A stretch of 38,261 nt of DNA from Streptomyces beigongshangae (GCF_019710745.1 NZ_JAHKJW010000061.1:1-38261); one strand, 5' to 3'. Shown: positions 1-36,758, numbered from the stretch's first letter. The notes: generated by a model from the letters alone, not told the origin. Program-made: numbers and translations.

Positions 1-3000
1 CCAGCGCGGCGGCATGGACAGCACGATCTTGCCCACGTGCTTGGCCTGGCTCATGAAGCGGAACGCCTCACGCGCCCGCCGCACGTCCCACACCCGCACC
101 GGCAACGGACGCAACGCGCCCCCGGTGAAGAGGTCGACGAGTTCGCCGAGCATCGCGTGGATGCGCTCGGGAGCCGCTTCGCCGAGGTCGAAGGCGCGGT
201 AGCGCACGTCCCCGACGGAGCGCGGGTCGCGGATGTCGGTCTTGCCCATCTCCAGGAACCGCCCACCGGCAGCCGTGATCCGCAGCGACGCGTCCACGAA
301 CTCACCCGCGAGGGCGTTCAGCACCACATCCATCCCACGGCCACCGGTGACCGCACGGAACTTCTCCTCGAAGCCCACATCACGCGAGGACGCGATGTGG
401 TCCTCGTCCAGACCCAGCTCCCGCAGGGTCTCCCACTTGCCCTCGCTCGCCGTCGCGAACACCTCGGCACCCAGATGACGCGCCAGCTGGACCGCCGCCA
501 TGCCCACACCACCGGCACCGGCGTGCACCAGCACCCGCTCCCCCGCCGACAGGGCCGCCAGGTCACGGAAGGCGTACAGCGCGGTCAGGAACACCAGCGG
601 CACCGACGCCGCCGTCTCGTCGCTCCAGTCCGCCGGGACGGTGGTGAGGTAGCGCTCGTCGACGAGGACGGTGTCCGCGAGACCGCCGGGCACCATGCCC
701 ATCACCCGGTCACCGACCGCGAGACCGGTCGTCTCCGGGCCGACGGCCGTCACGACGCCGGTCGCCTCGGAGCCGAGCAGCCCGGCCTCACCCGGGTACA
801 TGCCGAGCGCGTTGAGCACGTCACGGAAGTTCAGGCCCGCGGCCCGCACCTCGACGCGGACCTGGCGGCCCGCCGGCTCGTCCAGGGCCTCGGGGGCCGG
901 GGCGAGGGCGAGGGCGTCGATGCTGCCGGGGGCGGTGCTGTCCAGGCGCCACGGCAGTCCGGGCACGGGCAGCAGGCCCGCGCCGGTGGTGAGCCGTGCC
1001 AGCCGGGCGACCAGGACGGTGTCCTCGCGTACGGCGAACTGGGTGTCGCCGTCCGCCAGCAGGGCCGGGAGCCGGGAGAGGACGCGGTCGGAGGGGGCAC
1101 CGGCCGCGGTGTCCAGGTCGAGCAGGGCGAAGCGGCCGGGGTTCTCGGCCTCGGCGCTGCGGACCAGGCCGTACGCGGCGGCGGCCGCGAGGTCCCGTAC
1201 GGTGCCGTCGGTCCCGGCGGCGACGGCGCCGCGGGTGACGAACACCAGGCGCGCGTGGCCGGGGCTTCCTGCGTCCAGCCACTGCCGCACCAGGTCCAGG
1301 GTGCGGGCGGTGAGGGCGTGGACGGCGGCGGGGGTGTCGCCGCCGGGGCCCTCCAGCGGGACGTCGGGGCCCTCCAGCGGGACCAGTACCAGGTCGGGGG
1401 CCGGGGTGAGAGCGGCGGCTTCGGCGAGCCCGGCGACGGGTGAGGGCCAGGGGTCGTCCGCGGGCCGGGAGGCGTCGGCGGCGAGGGTGGCCGTGCGTAC
1501 GGGAGTCGCGGTGCCGTCCGGGGCGGGGACCCACTCCAGGCGGAGCAGTCCGTCCTGTTCGCCGTGGCGCAGGGTGGGGGCGTGCAGGGCGGAGGGGGCG
1601 CGCAGGGTCAGCGACTCGGCGGAGAGCACCGGGGCGCCCTCGACGTCGACGGCGGCGATGGACACCGTGTCCTCGCCGATGCGGGCGACCCTGACCCGGA
1701 CGACGGAGGCGCCGCTCGCGTGCAGGGAGACCCCGGTCCAGGAGAACGGGACGAGCTTCTTGCCGTCGCCGAGGCCGGCGAAACCGACGGACTGGACGGC
1801 GGCGTCGAGCAGGGCGGGGTGCATGCCGTAGTACTCGGCGTCGTCGACCTGCGCGGGCAGGGCGACCTCGACGAACGCCTCGTCGCCGCGGGTCCACACG
1901 GCACGCAGGCCCTGGAAGACGGGGCCGTACTCGCTGCGTTCGTAGAAGCCCTCCAGGTCGGCGGCGACGGCGCCGCGCGGCGGCCAGACGGCGGCGTCGA
2001 AGCCGGCGGTGCGCTCGCCCGTGGTGAGCAGGCCGGAGGCGTGCTCGGTCCAGCGCTGCTCGGGGTCGTCGACGGTCTGGGAGTAGACGGTGACGGGGCG
2101 GGCACCGCTCTCGTCGGGGGCGCCGACCAGGACCTGGACGACGGCGGCGGAGTTCTCGGTGAGGACGAGGGGCTTGGCGAGGGTGAGTTCGTCGACGCGG
2201 TCGCAGCCGACCTGGTCGCCGGCGCGGACCGCGAGTTCGAGGAAGCCGGTGGCGGGGAAGGCCGCCATGCCGCCGACGGTGTGGTCCATCAGCCAGGGGT
2301 GCGTCTGGGCGGAGAGGCGTCCGGTGAACAGGACGCCGTCCGTTCCGGCGAGGGAGACGGCGGCGCCGAGCAGCGGGTGCTCGGCGGAGACCAGGCCCGC
2401 GGCGCTGACGTCGCCGGCGGCGGCCATCAGCACCGGCCAGTAGCGCTCGTGCTGCCAGCTGTAGGTGGGCAGGTCGGTGCGGCGGGCGCCGGTGCCGTCG
2501 AAGCAGGCGGCCCAGTCGACGTCGACGCCCGCCGTGTGCAGCCGGGCCAGGGCGGTGAGCAGGCAGCGCTCCTCGGCGCGGTCCTTGCGCAGCGCCGGTA
2601 CGACCACGGTGTCGGCCCCGGCGTCGAGGCTCTGCTGGGCGAGGGCGGCGAGCACCCCGTCGGGGCCGAGTTCGACGAAGGCGTCGGCGCCGGCGCCGGC
2701 GAGGGCGCGCACGCCGTCGGCGAAGCGGACGGTCGCGCGGACGTGCTCCACCCAGTAGTCGGGGGTGCTCAGCTGTCCGGGCCCGGCGAGCGTGCCGGTG
2801 ACGTTGGAGACGACCGGGAGGAGGGGTTCGTGGTAGGTGAGGCTCTCGGCGACGCGGCGGAACTCCGCGAGCATCGGCTCCATCAGCGGCGAGTGGAAGG
2901 CGTGACTGACCGACAGGCGCTGCGTCTTGCGGCCCTCGGCGGCGAACGCGGCGGCGAGTGCGAGGACTTCCTGCTCGTCGCCGGCGAGGACGACGGAGTC

Positions 3001-5127
3001 GGGGCCGTTGACGGCGGCCAGGGCGGTGCCGGGGGTGAGCCGCGGCGCGGTCTCGGCCTCGGTGGCCTGCACGGCCACCATGGCGCCGCCCGCGGGCAGT
3101 TCCTGCATCAGCCGGGCCCGGGCGGCCACCAGCGTGCAGGCGTCCTCCAGCGAGAACACCCCCGCCACGTGGGCGGCGGCGATCTCGCCGATCGAGTGGC
3201 CCGCCACGAACTCGGGGTTCACGCCCCAGGACTCGACCAGGCGGTACAGCGCCACCTCGACCGCGAACAGGGCGGGCTGGGTGTAGCCGGTGGTGTCGAG
3301 GAAGGCGGCCTCGGGGGTGCGGCGTCCGGCGAACAGCACCTCGCGCAGCGGGCGGTCGAGCTGCGGGTCGAGCAGCGCCAGCACCTCGTCGAGGGCCGCC
3401 GCGAACACCGGGAAGCGCGCGTACAGTTCGCGCCCCATGCCGGCGCGCTGCGAGCCCTGGCCGGAGAACAGCACCGCCAGGGAGCGTTCGGCGGCGTGCG
3501 CGCGGGCCGCCTCGGTGGGGACGCCGTCGACGCCGGTGAGGAGGACGGCGCGGTGCTCGAAGGTGGAGCGGCCGGTGGCCAGGGAGTGGCCGACGTCGAG
3601 AGGGGTGGCGCCGGTGAGGGCGGTGAGGCGGGCGATCTGGTCGTCCAGGGCGGCCTCGGTGCGGGCGGAGACCGGCCACGGCACGACGGCCGGTACGACC
3701 GCCGGTGCGGTCTCGGCGGCGGGCTCCGGTCCGTCGGCCGGTACGGCCTGTTCCAGGACGACGTGGGCGTTGGTGCCGCTGATGCCGAAGGAGGAGACGC
3801 CGGCGCGGCGGGGCCGTCCGGTCTCGGGCCATTCGGTGCGGTCGGAGAGCAGCCGGACGGAGCCGGAGGTCCAGTCGACGTGGCGGGAGGGGCGGTCCGC
3901 GTGCAGGGTCCGGGGAAGGACCCCGTGGCGCATCGCCATGACCATCTTGATGACGCCCGCGACACCGGCGGCGGCCTGCGCGTGGCCGATGTTCGACTTG
4001 ATGGAGCCGAGCAGCAGCGGCCGGTCCCCGGGCCGGTCCTGACCGTACGCGGCCAGCAGGGCCTGGGCCTCGATCGGGTCGCCGAGGGGGGTGCCGGTGC
4101 CGTGCGCCTCGACGGCGTCGACGTCGGCTGGGGTGAGTCCGGCGGCGCTCAGGGCCTGGCCGATGACGCGCTGCTGCGCGGGTCCGTTGGGGGCGGTGAA
4201 GCCGTTGGAGGCGCCGTCCTGGTTGACGGCGGAGCCCCGGATCACGGCGAGGACGGGGTGGCCGTTGCGGCGGGCGTCGGACAGCTTCTCCAGCAGGAGC
4301 ACGCCGACGCCCTCGGACCAGCCGGTGCCGTCGGCGTCGTCGGAGAACGCCTTGCAGCGGCCGTCGCCGGCCAGTCCGCCCTGGCGGCTGAACTCCAGCA
4401 GCGAACCGGGCGCGGACATGACGTTGACGCCGCCCGCGAGGGCCAGGCCGCACTCGCCCGCGCGCAGGGCGTGGGCGGCGGCGTGCAGGGCGACGAGCGA
4501 GGAGGAGCAGGCGGTGTCGACGGTGACCGCCGGGCCCTCCAGACCCAGGGTGTAGGACAGCCGTCCGGAGGTGGCGCTGGCGGCGATGCCGGTGCCGATG
4601 TCGCCGGTGGCGTCGCTCAGGGAGCGGATCAGGAGGTACGCGTAGTCCTGGCCGTTGGTGCCGACGAACACGCCGGTGGGGGTGGAGCGCAGCTTCCGGG
4701 GGTCGATGCCGGCGCGCTCGATCGCCTCCCAGGAGGTCTCCAGGAGGAGCCGCTGCTGCGGGTCCATGGAGACGGCCTCGCGCGGGGAGACGCCGAAGAA
4801 GGCGGCGTCGAAGTCGGCGACCCCGTCGAGGAAGCCGCCGCGCTGGCTGACGGAGTGGCCGCGGGCGTCGACGCCGGCGTCCCGCAGCGCGTCCAGGTCC
4901 CAGCCGCGGTCGGTGGGGAAGCCGGAGACGGCGTCGGTGCCGGAGGAGACGAGGTCCCACAGGTCCTCGGGGGAGGTGACGCCCCCGGGGTAGCGGCAGC
5001 TCATCGCGACGATCGCGATGGGCTCCGAGGCCGCGGCGGCGAGTTCGCGGTTCTGCCGCTTGAGGCGCTCGGTCTCCTTGAGCGAGGCCCGGAGAGCTTC
5101 GACAACTTTTTCGCTGGGCGTGGTCAT
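1..5127 (-). CDS. Type I modular polyketide synthase, 3'-truncated; first module docking-KS-AT-DH-ER-(KR/ACP off window)
   Basis: This PKS continues the chain made by the six-module enzyme upstream. Its 1709 visible codons run in frame to the window edge without a stop. Residues 1-33 form a charged helical N-terminal docking segment. KS spans about 35-460, with Cys207 in DTACSSS. AT spans about 548-850, with Ser645 in GHSIGE and HAFH at 742-745, which predicts malonyl-CoA. DH spans about 915-1200, with a complete HxxxGxxxxP motif (His949, Pro958) and Asp1108 in HPALLDAAVQ. A KR structural subdomain follows. ER runs from about 1390 to the edge and contains the NADPH motif HAGAGGVGMAA. The KR catalytic part and ACP must lie beyond position 1. 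The start ATG has GGAG upstream and lies 10 bases after the previous stop, so the two genes are surely co-transcribed. The DH+ER set predicts a fully reduced carbon, as in module 15 of nystatin or the equivalent rimocidin module. Whether more modules follow cannot be seen. Confidence 0.95.
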   Translation of the reverse strand, partial: MTTPSEKVVEALRASLKETERLKRQNRELAAAASEPIAIVAMSCRYPGGVTSPEDLWDLVSSGTDAVSGFPTDRGWDLDALRDAGVDARGHSVSQRGGFLDGVADFDAAFFGVSPREAVSMDPQQRLLLETSWEAIERAGIDPRKLRSTPTGVFVGTNGQDYAYLLIRSLSDATGDIGTGIAASATSGRLSYTLGLEGPAVTVDTACSSSLVALHAAAHALRAGECGLALAGGVNVMSAPGSLLEFSRQGGLAGDGRCKAFSDDADGTGWSEGVGVLLLEKLSDARRNGHPVLAVIRGSAVNQDGASNGFTAPNGPAQQRVIGQALSAAGLTPADVDAVEAHGTGTPLGDPIEAQALLAAYGQDRPGDRPLLLGSIKSNIGHAQAAAGVAGVIKMVMAMRHGVLPRTLHADRPSRHVDWTSGSVRLLSDRTEWPETGRPRRAGVSSFGISGTNAHVVLEQAVPADGPEPAAETAPAVVPAVVPWPVSARTEAALDDQIARLTALTGATPLDVGHSLATGRSTFEHRAVLLTGVDGVPTEAARAHAAERSLAVLFSGQGSQRAGMGRELYARFPVFAAALDEVLALLDPQLDRPLREVLFAGRRTPEAAFLDTTGYTQPALFAVEVALYRLVESWGVNPEFVAGHSIGEIAAAHVAGVFSLEDACTLVAARARLMQELPAGGAMVAVQATEAETAPRLTPGTALAAVNGPDSVVLAGDEQEVLALAAAFAAEGRKTQRLSVSHAFHSPLMEPMLAEFRRVAESLTYHEPLLPVVSNVTGTLAGPGQLSTPDYWVEHVRATVRFADGVRALAGAGADAFVELGPDGVLAALAQQSLDAGADTVVVPALRKDRAEERCLLTALARLHTAGVDVDWAACFDGTGARRTDLPTYSWQHERYWPVLMAAAGDVSAAGLVSAEHPLLGAAVSLAGTDGVLFTGRLSAQTHPWLMDHTVGGMAAFPATGFLELAVRAGDQVGCDRVDELTLAKPLVLTENSAAVVQVLVGAPDESGARPVTVYSQTVDDPEQRWTEHASGLLTTGERTAGFDAAVWPPRGAVAADLEGFYERSEYGPVFQGLRAVWTRGDEAFVEVALPAQVDDAEYYGMHPALLDAAVQSVGFAGLGDGKKLVPFSWTGVSLHASGASVVRVRVARIGEDTVSIAAVDVEGAPVLSAESLTLRAPSALHAPTLRHGEQDGLLRLEWVPAPDGTATPVRTATLAADASRPADDPWPSPVAGLAEAAALTPAPDLVLVPLEGPDVPLEGPGGDTPAAVHALTARTLDLVRQWLDAGSPGHARLVFVTRGAVAAGTDGTVRDLAAAAAYGLVRSAEAENPGRFALLDLDTAAGAPSDRVLSRLPALLADGDTQFAVREDTVLVARLARLTTGAGLLPVPGLPWRLDSTAPGSIDALALAPAPEALDEPAGRQVRVEVRAAGLNFRDVLNALGMYPGEAGLLGSEATGVVTAVGPETTGLAVGDRVMGMVPGGLADTVLVDERYLTTVPADWSDETAASVPLVFLTALYAFRDLAALSAGERVLVHAGAGGVGMAAVQLARHLGAEVFATASEGKWETLRELGLDEDHIASSRDVGFEEKFRAVTGGRGMDVVLNALAGEFVDASLRITAAGGRFLEMGKTDIRDPRSVGDVRYRAFDLGEAAPERIHAMLGELVDLFTGGALRPLPVRVWDVRRAREAFRFMSQAKHVGKIVLSMPPRW
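1345..1383. repeat. Direct repeat of 18 bp (period 21) inside the second PKS gene
   Basis: GGGGCCCTCCAGCGGGAC occurs at 1345-1362 and again at 1366-1383. In the protein it duplicates VPLEGP in the variable part of the KR structural subdomain. It looks like a recent in-frame slippage duplication. Confidence 0.8.
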
Positions 5128-5132
5128 GGTAG

Positions 5133-5136
5133 CTCC
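5133..5136 (-). promoter_or_regulatory. Ribosome-binding site of the second PKS gene
   Basis: The minus strand reads TGA CGGAGCTACC ATG, so GGAG sits 5 bases before the ATG at 5127 and just after the stop codon at 5138-5140. This fixes the start of the downstream PKS and implies translational coupling of the two genes. Confidence 0.75.
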
Positions 5137-5137
5137 G

Positions 5138-34141
<29,004 letters not shown>

Positions 34142-34491
34142 ATCAACGCAACCCATCTGGAAGAAGACCGGCGGACGGCTGGCGGTCCGACGTGGGTACC
34201 GGGGCACCGGGGCGGCCGTACGGCACCGGTGCGGCCGGGGTGCCCGGGGTGTCCTGAGTGTCCGGAGGAGGGAGGAGGGCCGGGGGCGGGACCGCGGCGG
34301 TCCGCCCGGCGGAGTGGCTCACGCGCGTGCGGGAGCGGGCGGGGTGCCGCGCCGCGAGCGGGAGTCCTCCGACGGCCCCCCGGCAGGCGGGCGGGCGGGC
34401 GGGACCCCGGCCGCTCCTCCGGAGCACGCGCCCGGTGCGCGTGCCGTGCACACAGTTCCGCTGACCATGGGCACAGTCTGCGGCGGCACGA

Positions 34492-34507
34492 CTTTGGAAA
34501 TCCCTAG
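34492..34507 (-). promoter_or_regulatory. Candidate PAS-LuxR (PimM/AmphRIV/NysRIV-type) operator upstream of the giant PKS
   Basis: The minus strand reads CTAGGGATTTCCAAAG. Against the PimM-family consensus CTVGGGAWWTCCCBAG it matches 14 of 16 positions; the mismatches are in the right half. It stands about 350 bases before the PKS start. In pimaricin and amphotericin clusters such boxes overlap the -35 region of activated promoters, so the transcription start should be roughly 35-50 bases further towards the PKS. I see no strong -10 hexamer there. Confidence 0.65.
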
Positions 34508-34580
34508 TGTGTGACGTCCCCGCGCGCCCTGGCGCGCTGTCCCCGTGCGCGTCCCGTGATGCGTGGCCCCCGCACGCGGC

Positions 34581-34613
34581 GGAGCCCGCCCGGTGGTGCA
34601 CCGGGCGGGCTCC
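34581..34613 (-). terminator. Strong hairpin terminator after the GDP-mannose dehydratase
   Basis: A perfect 14-bp stem, GGAGCCCGCCCGGT pairing with ACCGGGCGGGCTCC, closes on a 5-base loop. It starts about 33 bases after the dehydratase stop codon. There is no T run, as is common in Streptomyces. Confidence 0.75.
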
Positions 34614-34618
34614 TCCTG

Positions 34619-34639
34619 CGGCCCGGCCGCGCCGGGCCG
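34619..34639 (-). terminator. Second hairpin directly after the dehydratase stop
   Basis: CGGCCCGGC and GCCGGGCCG form a perfect 9-bp stem around a 3-base loop, 7 bases after the dehydratase stop codon. With the larger hairpin beyond it, it makes a tandem terminator that should separate the dehydratase transcript from the PKS operon. Confidence 0.6.
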
Positions 34640-34646
34640 GACGGAC

Positions 34647-35702
34647 CTACCAGTTGCCCAGGGGGCCGGTGGAGCCGCTGGTGGCGAGCAGGCGGCTGTA
34701 GTCGCGCTCGCGGGATGCCTGCCGCAGGTCGGACTCGACCATCATGCGCATCAGCTCCTCGAAGTCGACCTCGGGCTCCCAGCCCAGTTCCCGGCGGGCG
34801 TTGCCGGAGTCCGCGCAGAGGGTCTCGACCTCGGCGGGGCGGACGAGGCCAGGGTCCACCACCACGTGGTCCCGCCAGTCGAGGCCGACGTGCTCGAACG
34901 CGATGCGGGCGGCGTCCCGGACCTGGTGCATGGCGCCGGTGCCCACCACGTAGTCCCCGGGTTCCTCCTGCTGGAGCATCAGGTGCATGGCGCGGACGTA
35001 GTCGCCGGCGAAGCCCCAGTCGCGCTCGGCGTCGAGGTTGCCGAGGCTGAGCTTGTCCATGGTGCCGAGCTTGATCTGCGCGACCGCCAGGGAGATCTTG
35101 CGGGTCACGAACTCCGCGCCGCGGCGCGGGGACTCGTGGTTGAACAGGATGCCCGAGACACCGTACATCCCGTACGACTCGCGGTAGTTGCGGGTGATGT
35201 AGTGGCCGAACGCCTTGGCGACGCCGTACGGGCTGCGGGGGTGCAGCGAGGTGGTCTCCCGCTGCGGGCTCTCCGCCACCTGGCCGTACATCTCGGAGGA
35301 GGACGCCTGGTAGAAGCGGATCTGCCCGCGGGGGGCGCCGCCGGAGGACTTGGTGAGCCCGGACACCATGCGTACGGCCTCCAGCATCCGCAGCACACCG
35401 GTGCCGTTGACCTCCGTGACCAGCTCGGGCTGCTGCCAGGACATGGGGACGAACGAGATCGCGCCCAGGTTGTAGACCTCGTCGGGCTGGACCAGGTCCA
35501 CGGCCGACACCAGGCTGCCCTGGTCCATGAGGTCGCCGTCCACGAAGGACAGCTCGGGGATCAGTTTGGCTATCCGGTCCTTGCGGGGGTTGGCCTGGCC
35601 ACGGCACAGCCCCCACACCTGGTAGCCCAGGCCGAGGAGGTGTTCCGCCAGGTACGAGCCGTCCTGGCCGGTGATTCCGGTGATGAGTGCGCGCTTGGAC
35701 AT
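34647..35702 (-). CDS. gmd: GDP-mannose 4,6-dehydratase (mycosamine pathway, NysDIII/AmphDIII type)
   Basis: This cytoplasmic enzyme converts GDP-mannose to GDP-4-keto-6-deoxymannose, the first step towards GDP-mycosamine, the aminosugar of polyene macrolides. The 351-residue protein has the length of the family and is an extended short-chain dehydrogenase. It shows the Rossmann motif ALITGITGQDGSYLAE at the N-terminus, SSSEMYG in the middle (catalytic Ser/Glu region) and SPYGVAKAFGHYITRNYRE with the catalytic YxxxK pair. NHESPRRGAEFVTRKI and DAERDWGFAGDYV are also typical of GDP-mannose dehydratases. The ATG at 35702 has GAGGGA as ribosome-binding site a few bases upstream. The same-frame opening upstream of it is a shadow of the neighbouring gene. 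Its place beside the central PKS matches nystatin and amphotericin clusters. A household gmd for other GDP-sugars is unlikely in this context. Confidence 0.95.
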   Translation of the reverse strand: MSKRALITGITGQDGSYLAEHLLGLGYQVWGLCRGQANPRKDRIAKLIPELSFVDGDLMDQGSLVSAVDLVQPDEVYNLGAISFVPMSWQQPELVTEVNGTGVLRMLEAVRMVSGLTKSSGGAPRGQIRFYQASSSEMYGQVAESPQRETTSLHPRSPYGVAKAFGHYITRNYRESYGMYGVSGILFNHESPRRGAEFVTRKISLAVAQIKLGTMDKLSLGNLDAERDWGFAGDYVRAMHLMLQQEEPGDYVVGTGAMHQVRDAARIAFEHVGLDWRDHVVVDPGLVRPAEVETLCADSGNARRELGWEPEVDFEELMRMMVESDLRQASRERDYSRLLATSGSTGPLGNW

Positions 35703-35704
35703 CT

Positions 35705-35710
35705 TCCCTC
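35705..35710 (-). promoter_or_regulatory. Ribosome-binding site of the dehydratase gene
   Basis: The minus strand reads GAAAGAGGGAAG ATG. The purine run GAGGGA ends two bases before the start codon and supports the ATG at 35702. Confidence 0.65.
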
Positions 35711-35893
35711 TTTCGACCGCCACGGTGAGGACCGGTCGGGCGGATGTCCGCGCCCGGGGGGCGGATTGATCGAGGCCGGATGCGTACCGCGCCCACCGGG
35801 CGGACAGACCCCTGTCCGCCTCCGTCGGAGCACGCGACGCACGGCCTGCGCTCACGAGCCGTCCTCGTCGCAGCCATGCAAGCACGCGCAACG

Positions 35894-35909
35894 CTAAGGA
35901 ATTTGCGAG
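35894..35909 (-). promoter_or_regulatory. Candidate PAS-LuxR operator upstream of the dehydratase
   Basis: The minus strand reads CTCGCAAATTCCTTAG, 13 of 16 positions of the PimM-type consensus CTVGGGAWWTCCCBAG, with both outer half-site ends intact. It lies about 190 bases before the dehydratase ATG and just after the stop of the minus-strand gene at 35912. It is one of the few AT-rich spots in the window. This suggests the dehydratase has its own activated promoter. Confidence 0.5.
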
Positions 35910-35911
35910 TC

Positions 35912-36535
35912 TTAGGGCACGTCCCACCCGGACCGAAACACCCGCAACCGGCAGGTAAGCCGCATACCGGCCCGGCAGCGGCCTCGCGGGCCGGCGGCGC
36001 GGCGGGGCCGGACGGCTACAGCTACAGCTAGGGGCGGGGTCAGCCGGGGCGCGGGCGGCCGTACCGACCCGATGACCTCCTTGACGGTGCCGTCGCAGTT
36101 CTCCGTGGTGGTCATGGAGTTGCCGATCGCCCGGCCCACGCCGTACAGGTTCGCCGCGCGCACCCGGGGCAGCGTGGTGGGCGCGGCCGCGCCGGGCAGG
36201 GTGAAGGTCACCGATCCCGGGGTGTCCGGGAAGAACTGGAACCTCGACCCCTGCCGGGCCAGTGTCCGGTTCCAGCCGGCCAGGGCCGCCGGATCGGCGA
36301 AGAAGTGCTTGGGCTGGCGCCGCGTCCCGTCGACGTCCTCGACGGCGAACCGCCCGTTCGCCGACACCCGCAGTCCCGGGTCGGCCCGCGGCACGATGTT
36401 GGGCGCACCCCCGACGAGGAAGGTGTACCCCACACCGGCCGCGTGGTCGGCCGACCACGCCTGCGCCTCGAACTGCTGGTCGGTGGTGTACGTGGGGGGC
36501 ATCGCGCCCGGTCCCGCCAGGTTGTAGAACAGCAC
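35912..36535 (-). CDS. Hypothetical protein, unrecognised family, unusual 3' end
   Basis: I do not recognise this protein. Coding on this strand is clear because third codon positions are nearly all G or C from about 36530 to 36070. I chose the GTG at 36535 because AGGGAG precedes it by 6 bases; an ATG at 36604 in the same frame is possible (230 instead of 207 residues). Visible features are LFYNLAGPGAMPPTYTTDQQ at the start, then aromatic- and Gly-rich stretches (WSADHAAGVGYTFLVGGAP), a QPKHFF segment and an ENCDGTVKEVIGS stretch. There is no signal peptide or membrane segment with the chosen start. After EVIGS the codon pattern collapses (CTA, GCT, GTA, CTT, TTG, TTT) for the last 50 or so residues. 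The true end may therefore be near 36070 with a frameshift, or the tail may be a recent extension. Its role in the cluster is unknown. Confidence 0.65.
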   Translation of the reverse strand: MLFYNLAGPGAMPPTYTTDQQFEAQAWSADHAAGVGYTFLVGGAPNIVPRADPGLRVSANGRFAVEDVDGTRRQPKHFFADPAALAGWNRTLARQGSRFQFFPDTPGSVTFTLPGAAAPTTLPRVRAANLYGVGRAIGNSMTTTENCDGTVKEVIGSVRPPAPRLTPPLAVAVAVRPRRAAGPRGRCRAGMRLTCRLRVFRSGWDVP

Positions 36536-36541
36536 GGTCGG

Positions 36542-36547
36542 CTCCCT
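36542..36547 (-). promoter_or_regulatory. Ribosome-binding site deciding the GTG start of the hypothetical gene
   Basis: The minus strand reads AGGGAG CCGACC GTG. The purine hexamer with a 6-base spacer is the best start signal in the region; the upstream ATG at 36604 has no such signal. Confidence 0.55.
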
Positions 36548-36752
36548 GGATGCGTCCGCTGCCCGGTGCGCGCGCACGGCGGCGCCGTGCACGCGGCGGC
36601 CCACGGGCCGGGGGGCGAACCCGGTGGGCCGTGCCCTGTTCCTCCGTGGTTCCTTCGTAGCAGTCCCGGGCGGGGTGCACCACGGGGCGAACCGGCTCCG
36701 GTTGCGGGGGCCGTCCGCCCGCGGGCGTGGCGCCCCGTTGTCAGTGGCGGCT

Positions 36753-36758
36753 GGGAGG
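36753..36758 (+). promoter_or_regulatory. Ribosome-binding site of the small plus-strand gene
   Basis: GGGAGG followed by 9 bases (ctggaccgc) and then GTG. It supports the start at 36768 rather than the longer same-frame opening beginning at 36624. Confidence 0.65.

Larger units (their letters stand above)
34142..34646 (-). other. Intergenic region between the dehydratase and the giant PKS: terminators, activator box and long leader
   Basis: These 505 bases contain no convincing gene. Minus-strand order is two hairpins directly after the dehydratase stop, a PAS-LuxR-like box at 34492-34507, then about 350 bases of leader before the PKS ATG. The leader holds a perfect 8-bp hairpin (arms 34424-34431 and 34437-34444) and a GCGG-rich run near 34387-34403. 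No clear Shine-Dalgarno sequence precedes the ATG at 34141; the bases just upstream read GGGTTGCGTTGAT. Confidence 0.7.

Noticed and set aside
821..4960. Minus-strand opening of 1379 codons in another frame of the second PKS
   Set aside because: It is an Arg/Pro-rich shadow. The real frame starts at 5127 and carries the KS, AT, DH and ER motifs through to position 1.
34142..34207. N-terminal extension of the giant PKS to the ATG at 34207
   Set aside because: The extra 22 residues (MPRYPRRT...) are unlike docking domains. The natural start MDKEQKLRDY lies at 34141, although no site has a good ribosome-binding sequence.
35908..35928. TTAGGG...TCCCAC near 35913-35928 as another PAS-LuxR box
   Set aside because: The spacing between GGG and CCC is five bases instead of four and the core does not fit AWWT.
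36072..36527. Plus-strand opening of 151 codons opposite the hypothetical gene
   Set aside because: Third-position GC bias favours the minus-strand frame, and a good ribosome-binding site precedes the minus-strand GTG.
35703..36683. Upstream extension of the dehydratase reading frame to 36683
   Set aside because: This part is the shadow of the unrecognised minus-strand gene. The dehydratase has a ribosome-binding site and a canonical N-terminus at 35702.
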